The notes beneath the pieces were generated by a model. The model saw only the letters and a list, made by a program, of their open reading frames with translations, was not told the origin of the DNA and did not search any database. Below, in pieces: positions 1 to 6,581 of a DNA stretch of 9,110 bases. The position numbers were made by a program, and so were the translations under genes. Each line of letters opens with the position of its first letter. Position 1 is the first letter of the stretch. Source of the DNA: an uncultured Clostridia bacterium (lineage in GTDB: Bacteria > Bacillota > Clostridia > Oscillospirales > Acutalibacteraceae); contig CALEIS010000141.1 in NCBI GenBank assembly GCA_937877675.1, positions 1 through 9,110 on the forward strand, read 5' to 3'.

Positions 1-334
<334 letters not shown>

Positions 335-421
335 ATTATGCTTGGTTCAATTAAAGTACAATTTCTCTTCAAGACATGATATATATCACCTAACCTTTGT
401 TCAGTTTTCAGGGTACATACA
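335..421 (+). other. 23S 3' spacer without a 5S rRNA gene
   Basis: The spacer between the 23S 3' end and the terminator is short and AT-rich. It includes the segment TGTTCAGTTTTCAGGGTACA near 399-418, of the kind often seen in Firmicutes rRNA spacers. I see no 5S rRNA core sequence and no tRNA-like T-arm (GGTTCGAATCC) before the terminator at 422. This copy of the rRNA operon therefore appears to end directly after 23S. Confidence 0.6.
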
Positions 422-458
422 AAAGACCTTCAATCGAAGGTCTTTTTTTTTATTTTTT
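422..458 (+). terminator. Rho-independent terminator of the rRNA operon
   Basis: A perfect 10-bp stem, AAAGACCTTC (422-431) with GAAGGTCTTT (436-445), encloses the 4-nt loop AATC. It is followed by a T run (443-451), one A, and six more Ts. This is a textbook intrinsic terminator. It separates the rRNA transcript from nagA, whose own promoter begins 13 bp downstream. Confidence 0.93.
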
Positions 459-470
459 CTATTTAAACTA

Positions 471-499
471 TTGAAATTGATATTTCTTTTTGCTAAAAT
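471..499 (+). promoter_or_regulatory. Probable sigma-A promoter of the nagA operon
   Basis: A -35 box TTGAAA (471-476) is separated by exactly 17 bp from a -10 box TAAAAT (494-499). An extended -10 TG lies at 491-492. Transcription would begin near 506, leaving a leader of about 24 nt before the TTG start at 530 but almost none before the ATG at 509. A second TATAAT at 505-510 has no -35 box at a suitable distance. Confidence 0.75.
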
Positions 500-514
500 T
501 TATATATAATGGCG

Positions 515-524
515 AAGGATGTGA
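515..524 (+). promoter_or_regulatory. Ribosome binding site that decides the nagA start
   Basis: AAGGATGTGA differs by one base from the ideal AAGGAGGTGA and lies 5 nt before the TTG at 530-532. No such site precedes the in-frame ATG at 509, where the upstream bases are only A and T with no purine-rich run. The site lies inside the coding frame of the longer version, so TTG is the better start. Confidence 0.75.
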
Positions 525-529
525 TTTTT

Positions 530-1672
530 TTGAAAGCAATTATAAATGGCAAAATAATTCTTAAGGATAGTGTAGTTGAAAACTGTGCATTAATATACAA
601 TAACCAAATTGAAGGTGTTGTTTCTGAAAATCTTATTCCTGATAATGCGGAAATCATTGACGCTAATGGTGGCTATGTTGCTCCTGGTCTTATAGATTTG
701 CATATTCATGGTTATCATAGAAAAGATGTCTGTGATGGTGAAGTTGAAAGTTTAAAAACAATCTCAAAAGGTCTTCTCAGCAATGGTGTTACAGGATATC
801 TTCCAACAACTATGACGGAGGATATGAGTGTTATTCAAAAAGCACTTGATGTTTGCTGTTCTTTGAAGGAAGAAAGCAAAAACTGGGATGGAAGTATTAT
901 CTTAGGTTGTCATGCTGAAGGTCCATTTATCAGCGAAAGTAAAAAAGGAGCTCAGGATGCAAAATATATTCTTAAACCAGATGCGTCTTTTGTAAAAAAG
1001 AATAAAGATATTATAAAAATTATTACACTTGCACCTGAAACAGATACAGAAGATTTCGATGCAATTCGTGAAATGTGTAGTGATACTGACATTGTCGTAT
1101 CTATGGGACATACATCTGCTGACTATGAAACTGCAATGAAAAGTATTGATGCAGGTGTAAAGCATGTTACACATCTTTTTAATGCAATGACCCCACTTAC
1201 TCATCGAGCACCCGGTGTTGTTGGTGCTGCACTTAATGGTGATGTTAGTGTTGAGCTTATTGTCGATACAGTCCATGTTGATAAATCACTTTATAATATG
1301 TTATGGCAACTTAAGGGTAGGAAACTCTGTTTTATTACAGACTGCTTACCAGCGGGAGGTTTGCCAGTAGGTGAATATACATTGGGTGGACAAAAGATTA
1401 TATATGATGGCACAATCTGTAAATTAGAAGACGGCACGATTGCAGGAAGTGTATTACAACTCAATAAAGGAGTGTGGAATGTTTATGTAAATTCCAATAT
1501 TCCACTTCATGAGTGTGTTAATTGTGCATCTTTAAACCCTGCAACAGTATTAGGTTTAGATAAAACAAAGGGTTCACTTGAAAAGGGTAAAGATGCCGAT
1601 ATTATAATTACAGATAATGAATTTAATGTAAAGAAAACAATCATCGCAGGAGGAATAAAGTATGAATCTTAA
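530..1672 (+). CDS. nagA: N-acetylglucosamine-6-phosphate deacetylase (NagA)
   Basis: Metal-dependent amidohydrolase of the cytoplasm that removes acetate from GlcNAc-6-phosphate to give glucosamine-6-phosphate, feeding amino-sugar catabolism and wall recycling. From the TTG start it is 380 residues, the usual family length. Visible motifs are HxH (H58, H60 in IDLHIHG), HAEGPF with metal ligand E130, GHTSA with H194, THLFNAM with H215, VHV with H249, and the catalytic aspartate D271 in FITDC. The spacing closely matches E. coli NagA (E131, H195, H216, H251, D273). The C-terminus has the typical NPATVLGL...KGKDADI segment of the small beta domain. An ATG at 509 would add seven residues, but its position relative to the promoter and ribosome binding site argues against it. 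The gene is first in an operon and overlaps the next gene by 11 bp. The family call is firm; the start is inferred. Confidence 0.95.
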   Translation: MKAIINGKIILKDSVVENCALIYNNQIEGVVSENLIPDNAEIIDANGGYVAPGLIDLHIHGYHRKDVCDGEVESLKTISKGLLSNGVTGYLPTTMTEDMSVIQKALDVCCSLKEESKNWDGSIILGCHAEGPFISESKKGAQDAKYILKPDASFVKKNKDIIKIITLAPETDTEDFDAIREMCSDTDIVVSMGHTSADYETAMKSIDAGVKHVTHLFNAMTPLTHRAPGVVGAALNGDVSVELIVDTVHVDKSLYNMLWQLKGRKLCFITDCLPAGGLPVGEYTLGGQKIIYDGTICKLEDGTIAGSVLQLNKGVWNVYVNSNIPLHECVNCASLNPATVLGLDKTKGSLEKGKDADIIITDNEFNVKKTIIAGGIKYES

Positions 1673-3038
1673 AGTAAAAGCAAAATTAGACCCAAAATTT
1701 GAACCATTATCAGTTGTTGTTAGAGATATGCGTGAGGCAACAAAAGAAAATGGTCAGGATGTTATTGTTGCAATCGAAAGAAATAAAGGACAAATCAGTA
1801 CATATAAAACAAGAATTTATCCTGATGGCACAGGACATGACGAGGAAAACTTCCGTTTCATTGAAAGAATCGTAAAATCTCTTTTATGGGTTGCTGGTGG
1901 TTATAGAGTTTTTATTGCAGGTAGTGAAGTTGTAGGCAAAAAATTAAAAGAAGCATATACTCCAGATGGTATCCGTGCATTTGACGAAGATTATATGGCA
2001 GGTGTTTTTGAACATCCATTTGAAGTTGTTACTTGCTCATTAGAAGAAGCCCCTGAAGAATATTATATTGCTGAATCTGTTGGCAGACATCTTGACGGAT
2101 GTCGTATAGGTTTTGATGCAGGTGGTAGCGACAGAAAAGTAAGTGCTGTTATTGACGGTGAAAGTGTTTATTCAGAAGAAGTTGTTTGGTTTCCAAAACT
2201 TAATTCTGACCCTGAATATCACTATCAGGGAATCCTTGAAGCTATGAAAACAGCAGCATCAAAGATGCCAAGAGTTGATGCTATCGGCGTTTCATCAGCA
2301 GGTGTTTATATTGAAAACAGAACAATGGCTGCATCACTTTTCCTTAAAGTAGGTAAAGAAGATTTTGATAAGAGAATTAAAAACATATATCTTGATGTTG
2401 CCAAGGAAATCGGAGAGGATATTCCTGTCGTTGTAGCTAATGATGGTGATGTTACTGCTCTTGCAGGTGCTATGGACCTTAATGATGACTCTGTTTTGGG
2501 TATTGCAATGGGTACAAGTGAAGCAGGTGGATATATCGACCAACAGGGTAATATTACAGGTTGGCTCAATGAACTTGCATTTGTTCCTGTTGACTTTAAT
2601 AAGGATGCTATGGTTGACGAGTGGTCAGGTGACTATGGTTGTGGTGTTAAGTATTTCTCACAGGATGGTGTTATAAAACTTGCACCTTATGCAGGAATTG
2701 AACTTGACGAAAATCTTTCTCCAGCCGAAAAACTTAAAGTTGTTCAAGGTCTTATGGAAAAAGGCGACCAGAATGCAGCTGATATCTATGACACAATCGG
2801 TGTATATTTCGGATATGCTATTGCTTATTATTGCGAATTTTATGATATTAAGCACGTTCTTATAATGGGTAGAGTAACATCTGGACAGGGTGGACAAATT
2901 ATTTTGTCACGTGCACAGGAAGTTCTTGATAAGGAATTCCCTGAACTTGCTGAGAAAATGGAACTTCATATTCCTGACGAAAAATCTCGTCGTGTTGGAC
3001 AATCAGTTGCTGCAGCAAGTTTACCAGAAATAAAATGA
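1662..3038 (+). CDS. ROK-family-like sugar kinase with extra N-terminal region
   Basis: Divergent protein of the ROK (repressor/ORF/kinase) actin-like ATPase family, 458 residues against about 300 for simple ROK kinases. The ROK core starts near residue 147 with the phosphate-1 loop IGFDAGGSDRKVSAVIDGE. It continues with GVSSAG (209-214), the catalytic-type VANDGDVTALAGA (258-270; N260, D261), GIAMGTSEAGGYID (280-293), and GWLNELAF (300-307). The usual sugar-binding GE.GH motif keeps E304 but has F307 instead of His. The Cys-rich zinc motif is reduced to GCG (326-328). Residues 1-146 form an extra domain, possibly a second degenerate actin-like half. The start is set by AGGAGGA at 1648-1654, inside the end of nagA. 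The overlap suggests translational coupling and a role in amino-sugar phosphorylation, for example of GlcNAc, but the substrate is not shown by the sequence. Confidence 0.82.
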   Translation: MNLKVKAKLDPKFEPLSVVVRDMREATKENGQDVIVAIERNKGQISTYKTRIYPDGTGHDEENFRFIERIVKSLLWVAGGYRVFIAGSEVVGKKLKEAYTPDGIRAFDEDYMAGVFEHPFEVVTCSLEEAPEEYYIAESVGRHLDGCRIGFDAGGSDRKVSAVIDGESVYSEEVVWFPKLNSDPEYHYQGILEAMKTAASKMPRVDAIGVSSAGVYIENRTMAASLFLKVGKEDFDKRIKNIYLDVAKEIGEDIPVVVANDGDVTALAGAMDLNDDSVLGIAMGTSEAGGYIDQQGNITGWLNELAFVPVDFNKDAMVDEWSGDYGCGVKYFSQDGVIKLAPYAGIELDENLSPAEKLKVVQGLMEKGDQNAADIYDTIGVYFGYAIAYYCEFYDIKHVLIMGRVTSGQGGQIILSRAQEVLDKEFPELAEKMELHIPDEKSRRVGQSVAAASLPEIK

Positions 3039-3057
3039 AAACTATATAGAGTTTGAA

Positions 3058-3065
3058 AAGAGGAA
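3058..3065 (+). promoter_or_regulatory. Ribosome binding site that decides the DUF4041 gene start
   Basis: AAGAGGAA lies 5 nt before the GTG at 3071. The upstream in-frame TTG at 3053 has no purine-rich site at a workable distance, and the ribosome site itself would fall inside the longer frame. The GTG start also gives the simple N-terminus MGIFGPSKKEKELQ. Confidence 0.65.
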
Positions 3066-3070
3066 TTTTT

Positions 3071-4357
3071 GTGGGTATATTTGGACCATCAAAGAAGGAA
3101 AAAGAATTACAAGGTGAAATTGAAAGGCTAAATACAATGTTATCTCCTGAACAACGGGAGATAGAAACATTACAAAGACAAATCTTTGAATTGAGAAATG
3201 TAATTTCTAATTTGAATAATGCAATTGATGAAAAAAAATATTTTATTTCAAATTTGGATACTCAAATAAATTCACTTAATTATACTATTTATGATATGCA
3301 AAGACAGTTATCTATATTTGATACAGATATTCAAGTGTTAGATTATGGATTATATAAACCTACTTTTGAATTTGCAAATTCAGATTTGTATAAAGTTGAA
3401 TTGATTAGATTGAGAGATACTCAAAAACAATTTATAAAAAACGATGCTGCTGTATTTGGTAATACAAATTGGCAAGTAAATGGGAGTGTTTCACAAGGTC
3501 GTGTAATGGTTAATAACTATAAGAAACTATTGCTTCGAGCATTTAATGTTGAGTGTGATGATATTGTTGCTAATGTCAAAATATCGAATCTAGAACGTTC
3601 TGTTGAAAGAATTTATAAAATTAGTGAACAAATTTCTAAATTAGGAAATTCTATGGGAATCGGAATTTCACCAGACTATATTCGCCTGAAAATTGATGAA
3701 GTTAAACTTGCTCTAGATTTTCAGCAAAAAAAACAAGAAGAAAAGGAACGTCAAAAGGAATTAAGAGCACAAGAACGAGAAGAAGCAAAAGTTCTTAAAG
3801 AAATTGAAGAAGAAAGAAAACGACTAAAAAAGGAGCAGACTCATTATGAAAATGCCTTAAGTATGTTGCTTAATCAAATTAGTAAACAAGGTGAAACCGA
3901 AGAACTGATGGATAAGAAAAAACAGTTGGAAAACCAGATTAATGATACTTTAAAGGCAATTGAGGATGTAGATTATAGAGAAGCTAACCGAAAAGCAGGA
4001 TATGTTTATGTAATAAGTAACATTGGTGCATTTGGTGAAAATGTTTATAAAATAGGTATGACAAGAAGACTTGATCCAATAGAGAGAATTTATGAACTTA
4101 GTGATGCTTCAGTTCCATTTAATTTTGATGTTCATGCAATGATTTTTACTGAAGATGCACCAGGGTTGGAAGCATCTTTACACAATGCTTTTGAAAAGAA
4201 CAAATTAAATAAGATTAATACACGTAGGGAATTCTTTGCTGTTACTTTGGATGAAATTAAATCAGAAGTACGAAAGAATTTTGATAAAACTGTTGAATGG
4301 AATGATATACCAGAAGCGGAACAATATAGACAATCAAAACTTATGAATAATTCCTAA
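3071..4357 (+). CDS. DUF4041 coiled-coil protein with C-terminal T5orf172/MUG113 (GIY-YIG-like) domain
   Basis: Predicted 428-residue soluble protein with three parts. Residues 8-90 are a heptad-rich coiled coil. Residues about 92-270 resemble DUF4041, starting YGLYKPTFEFANSDLYK and ending in a highly charged helix (about 217-300, rich in K, E, R and Q). Residues about 308-400 are a T5orf172/MUG113 domain of the GIY-YIG nuclease superfamily: YVYVISN (311-317), VYKIGMT (325-331), R339, E367 and H371 in GLEASLHNAF, and REFF (386-389). The candidate catalytic residues are all present, so nuclease activity is possible but unproven. I see no membrane segment or signal peptide. Families with this architecture occur in Firmicutes chromosomes and phages; the cellular role is not established. 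It follows the ROK gene by 32 nt with no visible promoter or terminator, so it may be co-transcribed although functionally unrelated. Its codons look slightly more AT-rich than its neighbours. Confidence 0.8.
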   Translation: MGIFGPSKKEKELQGEIERLNTMLSPEQREIETLQRQIFELRNVISNLNNAIDEKKYFISNLDTQINSLNYTIYDMQRQLSIFDTDIQVLDYGLYKPTFEFANSDLYKVELIRLRDTQKQFIKNDAAVFGNTNWQVNGSVSQGRVMVNNYKKLLLRAFNVECDDIVANVKISNLERSVERIYKISEQISKLGNSMGIGISPDYIRLKIDEVKLALDFQQKKQEEKERQKELRAQEREEAKVLKEIEEERKRLKKEQTHYENALSMLLNQISKQGETEELMDKKKQLENQINDTLKAIEDVDYREANRKAGYVYVISNIGAFGENVYKIGMTRRLDPIERIYELSDASVPFNFDVHAMIFTEDAPGLEASLHNAFEKNKLNKINTRREFFAVTLDEIKSEVRKNFDKTVEWNDIPEAEQYRQSKLMNNS

Positions 4358-4415
4358 TATACCATAAATAATTTTTTTATAAGTTTTTAACGTATCTTTT
4401 AAAATTTAGTTAACC

Positions 4416-4453
4416 ATAAAAATAACCCTCGTACTATTGTCGTACGAGGGTTT
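4416..4453 (-). terminator. gdhA terminator, at the junction of two converging genes
   Basis: An 11-bp perfect stem, AACCCTCGTAC (4424-4434) with GTACGAGGGTT (4442-4452), has a 7-nt loop. On the minus strand it is followed by ATTTTTA (4423-4417), so it best terminates gdhA. On the plus strand the stem is followed by TTTAACATTATAT, a poor T run, so termination of the DUF4041 transcript there would be weaker. Residual space 4358-4415 is AT-rich and shows nothing else. Confidence 0.85.
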
Positions 4454-4477
4454 AACATTATATATTTGTTTTTAGAA

Positions 4478-5824
4478 TTAATATACACCTTGTGCAACCA
4501 TTGCTTCTGCAACTTTTTCAAAACCTGCAATATTAGCACCTGCGATAAGGTCATAACCCATGCCATAACGTTCTGCAGCACTAACTGAAATATCGTAGAT
4601 ATTCTTCATAGCATTTTTAAGCATTTCGTCAACCTTTTCTGCTGTCCATGCAAGACGCTGACTGTTCTGGCTCATTTCAAGACCTGAAACGCAAACACCA
4701 CCAGCATTAACTGCCTTTGATGGAGCAACGATTACGTTGTTTTCAAGGAAGTATTCAACAGCTTCAGCAGTTGTTGGCATATTAGCAACTTCGATGTAGT
4801 ATTTTGTGCCGTTAGCAACGATTTTCTTTGCTTCTTCAAGTGTTACTTCATTCTGTGTAGCACATGGAAGAGCAACGTCAACCTTAACACCCCAAGGTTT
4901 CTGTCCTGGGAAGAACTCTGCACCGAATTTGTCAGCATAATCTTTAGCCTTATCTCTACCTGATGCACGCATCTCAAGAAGATAGTTAATCTTTTCTTCT
5001 GTTACGATACCATCTTTGTCATAAACGTAGCCGTCAGGACCTGAAAGTGTAAGAGGGATACCACCAAGTTCTGCAATCTTTTTAATTGCACCCCAAGCAA
5101 CATTACCAAAACCTGATACTGCAAATGTTTTTCCCTTAATGTCTTCACCTTCGTGAGCAAGAACTTCATTTGTATAATAGATAGCACCATAACCAGTTGC
5201 TTCAGGACGAACAAGTGAACCACCGTAAGCAAGACCTTTACCAGTAAGAACACCGTTTTCGAAAGCACCAACAATTCTCTTGTACTGACCGAAAAGATAA
5301 CCAATTTCTTTACCGCTAACACCGATGTCGCCAGCAGGAACGTCAATACTTGAACCGATATGACGATAAAGCTCTGTCATAAATGCCTGACAGAATCTCA
5401 TGATTTCTCCGTCACTCTTACCAACAGGGTTAAAGTCAGAACCACCCTTAGCACCACCCATAGGAAGACCTGTAAGTGAGTTTTTGAATGTCTGCTCAAA
5501 ACCAAGGAAATAAATAATACTAGCGTTTACGCTTGGATGGAAGCGAAGACCACCTTTATAAGGACCGATAGCAGAGTTGAACTGTACACGCCAACCACGG
5601 TTAACCTGAGTCTGACCATTATCATCAACCCATGCAATTCTAAAACGAACTGTTCTGTCTGGTTCAACCATTCTGCCAAGAATATCATACTTTTCGTATT
5701 CAGGATGTGCCTCAATAACTTTTTCAAGAGAACCATAAACTTCTCTTACACACTGCATAAATTCTTTTTTGTCGCCGTCACGTTCTTCAACTCTTTGAAG
5801 AATTTTTTCAATGTAACTATTCAT
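4478..5824 (-). CDS. gdhA: Glutamate dehydrogenase, hexameric small-subunit type
   Basis: Cytoplasmic enzyme interconverting glutamate with 2-oxoglutarate plus ammonia. It is 448 residues, the usual length. Substrate-domain residues are visible: K90 in GPYKGGLRFHP, K114 in FKNSLTGLP, catalytic K126 in GGAKGG, D166 in PAGDIG and S380. Each is one position above its C. symbiosum counterpart (K89, K113, K125, D165; S380 by local alignment). The dinucleotide domain shows GFGNVAWGA (238-246). Residues F239, P263 and D264 correspond to F238, P262 and D263 of the NAD-specific C. symbiosum enzyme. NAD use is therefore more likely than the NADP label often given to this family, although this is inference. 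The ATG start has GGAGGT (complement of 5831-5836) at 7-nt spacing. The gene stands alone, is divergent from tsaE, and has a GlnR-like site upstream. Confidence 0.97.
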   Translation of the reverse strand: MNSYIEKILQRVEERDGDKKEFMQCVREVYGSLEKVIEAHPEYEKYDILGRMVEPDRTVRFRIAWVDDNGQTQVNRGWRVQFNSAIGPYKGGLRFHPSVNASIIYFLGFEQTFKNSLTGLPMGGAKGGSDFNPVGKSDGEIMRFCQAFMTELYRHIGSSIDVPAGDIGVSGKEIGYLFGQYKRIVGAFENGVLTGKGLAYGGSLVRPEATGYGAIYYTNEVLAHEGEDIKGKTFAVSGFGNVAWGAIKKIAELGGIPLTLSGPDGYVYDKDGIVTEEKINYLLEMRASGRDKAKDYADKFGAEFFPGQKPWGVKVDVALPCATQNEVTLEEAKKIVANGTKYYIEVANMPTTAEAVEYFLENNVIVAPSKAVNAGGVCVSGLEMSQNSQRLAWTAEKVDEMLKNAMKNIYDISVSAAERYGMGYDLIAGANIAGFEKVAEAMVAQGVY

Positions 5825-5853
5825 AATAAAACCTCCAGGTTTAAGTGTACCAT

Positions 5854-5859
5854 ATTATA
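5854..5859 (-). promoter_or_regulatory. Probable -10 box of gdhA
   Basis: On the minus strand the bases read TATAAT, a perfect -10 box. Transcription would start near 5847, giving a leader of about 23 nt that contains the ribosome binding site. No good -35 exists at 16-18 bp, where the bases are ATTATT-like. The -35 zone is instead occupied by the GlnR-like palindrome at 5870-5886. The -10 is flanked by an inverted repeat GTACC (5847-5851)/GGTAC (5862-5866). A second candidate is an extended -10, TGTTAAAAT, on the minus strand at 5942-5934. Confidence 0.55.
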
Positions 5860-5869
5860 AAGGTACCGA

Positions 5870-5886
5870 TGTTAAAAATAATAACA
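5870..5886 (-). promoter_or_regulatory. Candidate GlnR/TnrA-type operator of gdhA
   Basis: The palindrome TGTTA (5870-5874), seven A/T bases, then TAACA (5882-5886) fits the TnrA/GlnR nitrogen-regulator consensus TGTNA-N7-TNACA at every fixed position. One more base pairs on each side (A5869/T5887). It lies where the -35 box of gdhA should be, centred about 31 bp upstream of the inferred start, a position that suits repression. GlnR is known to repress gdhA in streptococci. No GlnR gene lies in this window, and the A/T-rich context makes chance matches possible. Confidence 0.5.
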
Positions 5887-5891
5887 TAAAC

Positions 5892-5930
5892 ACTATATTT
5901 TTTTCAATTATCAATAATGAAAAATATAGT
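5892..5930. repeat. 11-bp inverted repeat upstream of gdhA
   Basis: ACTATATTTTT at 5892-5902 is exactly complementary to AAAAATATAGT at 5920-5930, with a 17-nt spacer. It lies between the two candidate gdhA -10 boxes. If transcription starts at the distal one (near 5927), the repeat would sit at the very 5' end of the mRNA and could fold. Otherwise it could be a protein-binding site or simply part of the A/T-rich spacer. Confidence 0.5.
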
Positions 5931-6092
5931 TAGATTTTAACACTTTAATTTGTGAAAAATGACAATATCAGTATTCACAAGTTGCAAATTTGATGTATAA
6001 TCTTGCAAAACTATATGAAAAATGCAAGAAATCTTGTATATTTTATTCAAATACTGCTCGTAATAAATATTGATATAGTAATTATATACAAA

Positions 6093-6121
6093 TTGACAAA
6101 TAGTACTTGTTTTGTTAAAAT
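6093..6121 (+). promoter_or_regulatory. Strong sigma-A promoter of the tsaE-tsaB-rpiB-upp operon
   Basis: A perfect -35 TTGACA (6093-6098) is followed after exactly 17 bp by -10 TAAAAT (6116-6121), with an extended -10 TG at 6113-6114. Transcription would start near 6128, about 25 nt before the tsaE ATG. The tsaE ribosome site is only GGTG (6144-6147), so strong transcription is paired with a modest translation signal. Confidence 0.85.
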
Positions 6122-6152
6122 ATAAGCAATAAAAATTATTCGTGGTGTAATT

Positions 6153-6581
6153 ATGCAAAGATTTATTTCCAACTCAACAGAGGATACAATTGAATTAGGA
6201 AAAACTCTTGCAAAGACTCTTAATGGCGGGACTGTTGTTGCCTTTTATGGTGGTCTTGGAATGGGTAAAACTGCTTTCACAAGAGGTATGGCAAAGGCTT
6301 TGGGTGTTGATGAAGATGTCAACAGTCCAACTTTTGCAATCGTAAATGATTATGGTGGTAATCCACCTTTATATCATTTTGATATGTACCGTGTAGAAAG
6401 CTGGGACGACCTTTATGCAAGTGGATTTTTTGATTTTTACGAAGCAGGTGGCATTTTAGCTGTTGAGTGGAGTGAAAATATTGAAAATGCACTTCCAGAA
6501 AACACTATAAGGGTTACTATTGAGCGTGGAAAAAGTGATAACCAACGAATAATTACGATTGACGGAGGGGTAGAAATATGA
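6153..6581 (+). CDS. tsaE: tRNA t6A synthesis ATPase TsaE
   Basis: Small P-loop ATPase that works with TsaB and TsaD to transfer the threonylcarbamoyl group to A37 of ANN-decoding tRNAs. It is 142 residues, close to the usual size of about 150. Motifs are Walker A GGLGMGKT (33-40), the switch-like NSPTF (57-61), HFDMYR with D77, and the Walker B-like EWSE (105-108). It was formerly called YjeE. It is the first gene after a strong promoter and overlaps tsaB by four bases (ATGA at 6578-6581), so the two are probably translationally coupled. Confidence 0.95.
   Translation: MQRFISNSTEDTIELGKTLAKTLNGGTVVAFYGGLGMGKTAFTRGMAKALGVDEDVNSPTFAIVNDYGGNPPLYHFDMYRVESWDDLYASGFFDFYEAGGILAVEWSENIENALPENTIRVTIERGKSDNQRIITIDGGVEI

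Larger units (their letters stand above)
5825..6152. other. 328-bp divergent control region between gdhA and tsaE
   Basis: This gene-free stretch is very AT-rich and contains no convincing small ORF or tRNA. It holds, from left to right: the gdhA ribosome site and -10, the GlnR-like box, and then three further inverted repeats. The repeats are ACTATATTTTT (5892-5902) with AAAAATATAGT (5920-5930), TTGTGAA (5950-5956) with TTCACAA (5974-5980), and TCTTGCA (6001-6007) with TGCAAGA (6023-6029). The tsaE promoter is at its right end. No known riboswitch or T-box core was recognised on the gdhA side. A 73-codon minus-strand frame here has no ribosome site and A/T-driven composition, so it is not taken as a gene. 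Confidence 0.6.

Noticed and set aside
902..1276. 124-codon minus-strand frame
   Set aside because: It is antisense to conserved nagA motifs (HAEGPF to VHV), is rich in Cys/Ile/Asn as expected of a shadow frame, and has no ribosome site.
3039..3070. Phage or mobile-element boundary before the DUF4041 gene
   Set aside because: There are no flanking direct repeats, integrase, transposase or tRNA; a phage-like relative alone does not support an insertion.
5950..5980. CRP/FNR-like site from TTGTGAA ... TTCACAA
   Set aside because: The half-sites resemble the consensus but are 17 nt apart instead of about 6, so it does not fit a CRP-family operator; it is kept only as an inverted repeat.
5825..6152. 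Riboswitch or T-box in the gdhA leader
   Set aside because: No T-box sequence, specifier stem or known aptamer core was recognised, and the likely leader is only about 23 nt.
5937..6158. 73-codon minus-strand frame in the gdhA-tsaE spacer
   Set aside because: It has no ribosome binding site, an Asn/Tyr/Ile-rich composition from AT-rich DNA, and covers the tsaE promoter.
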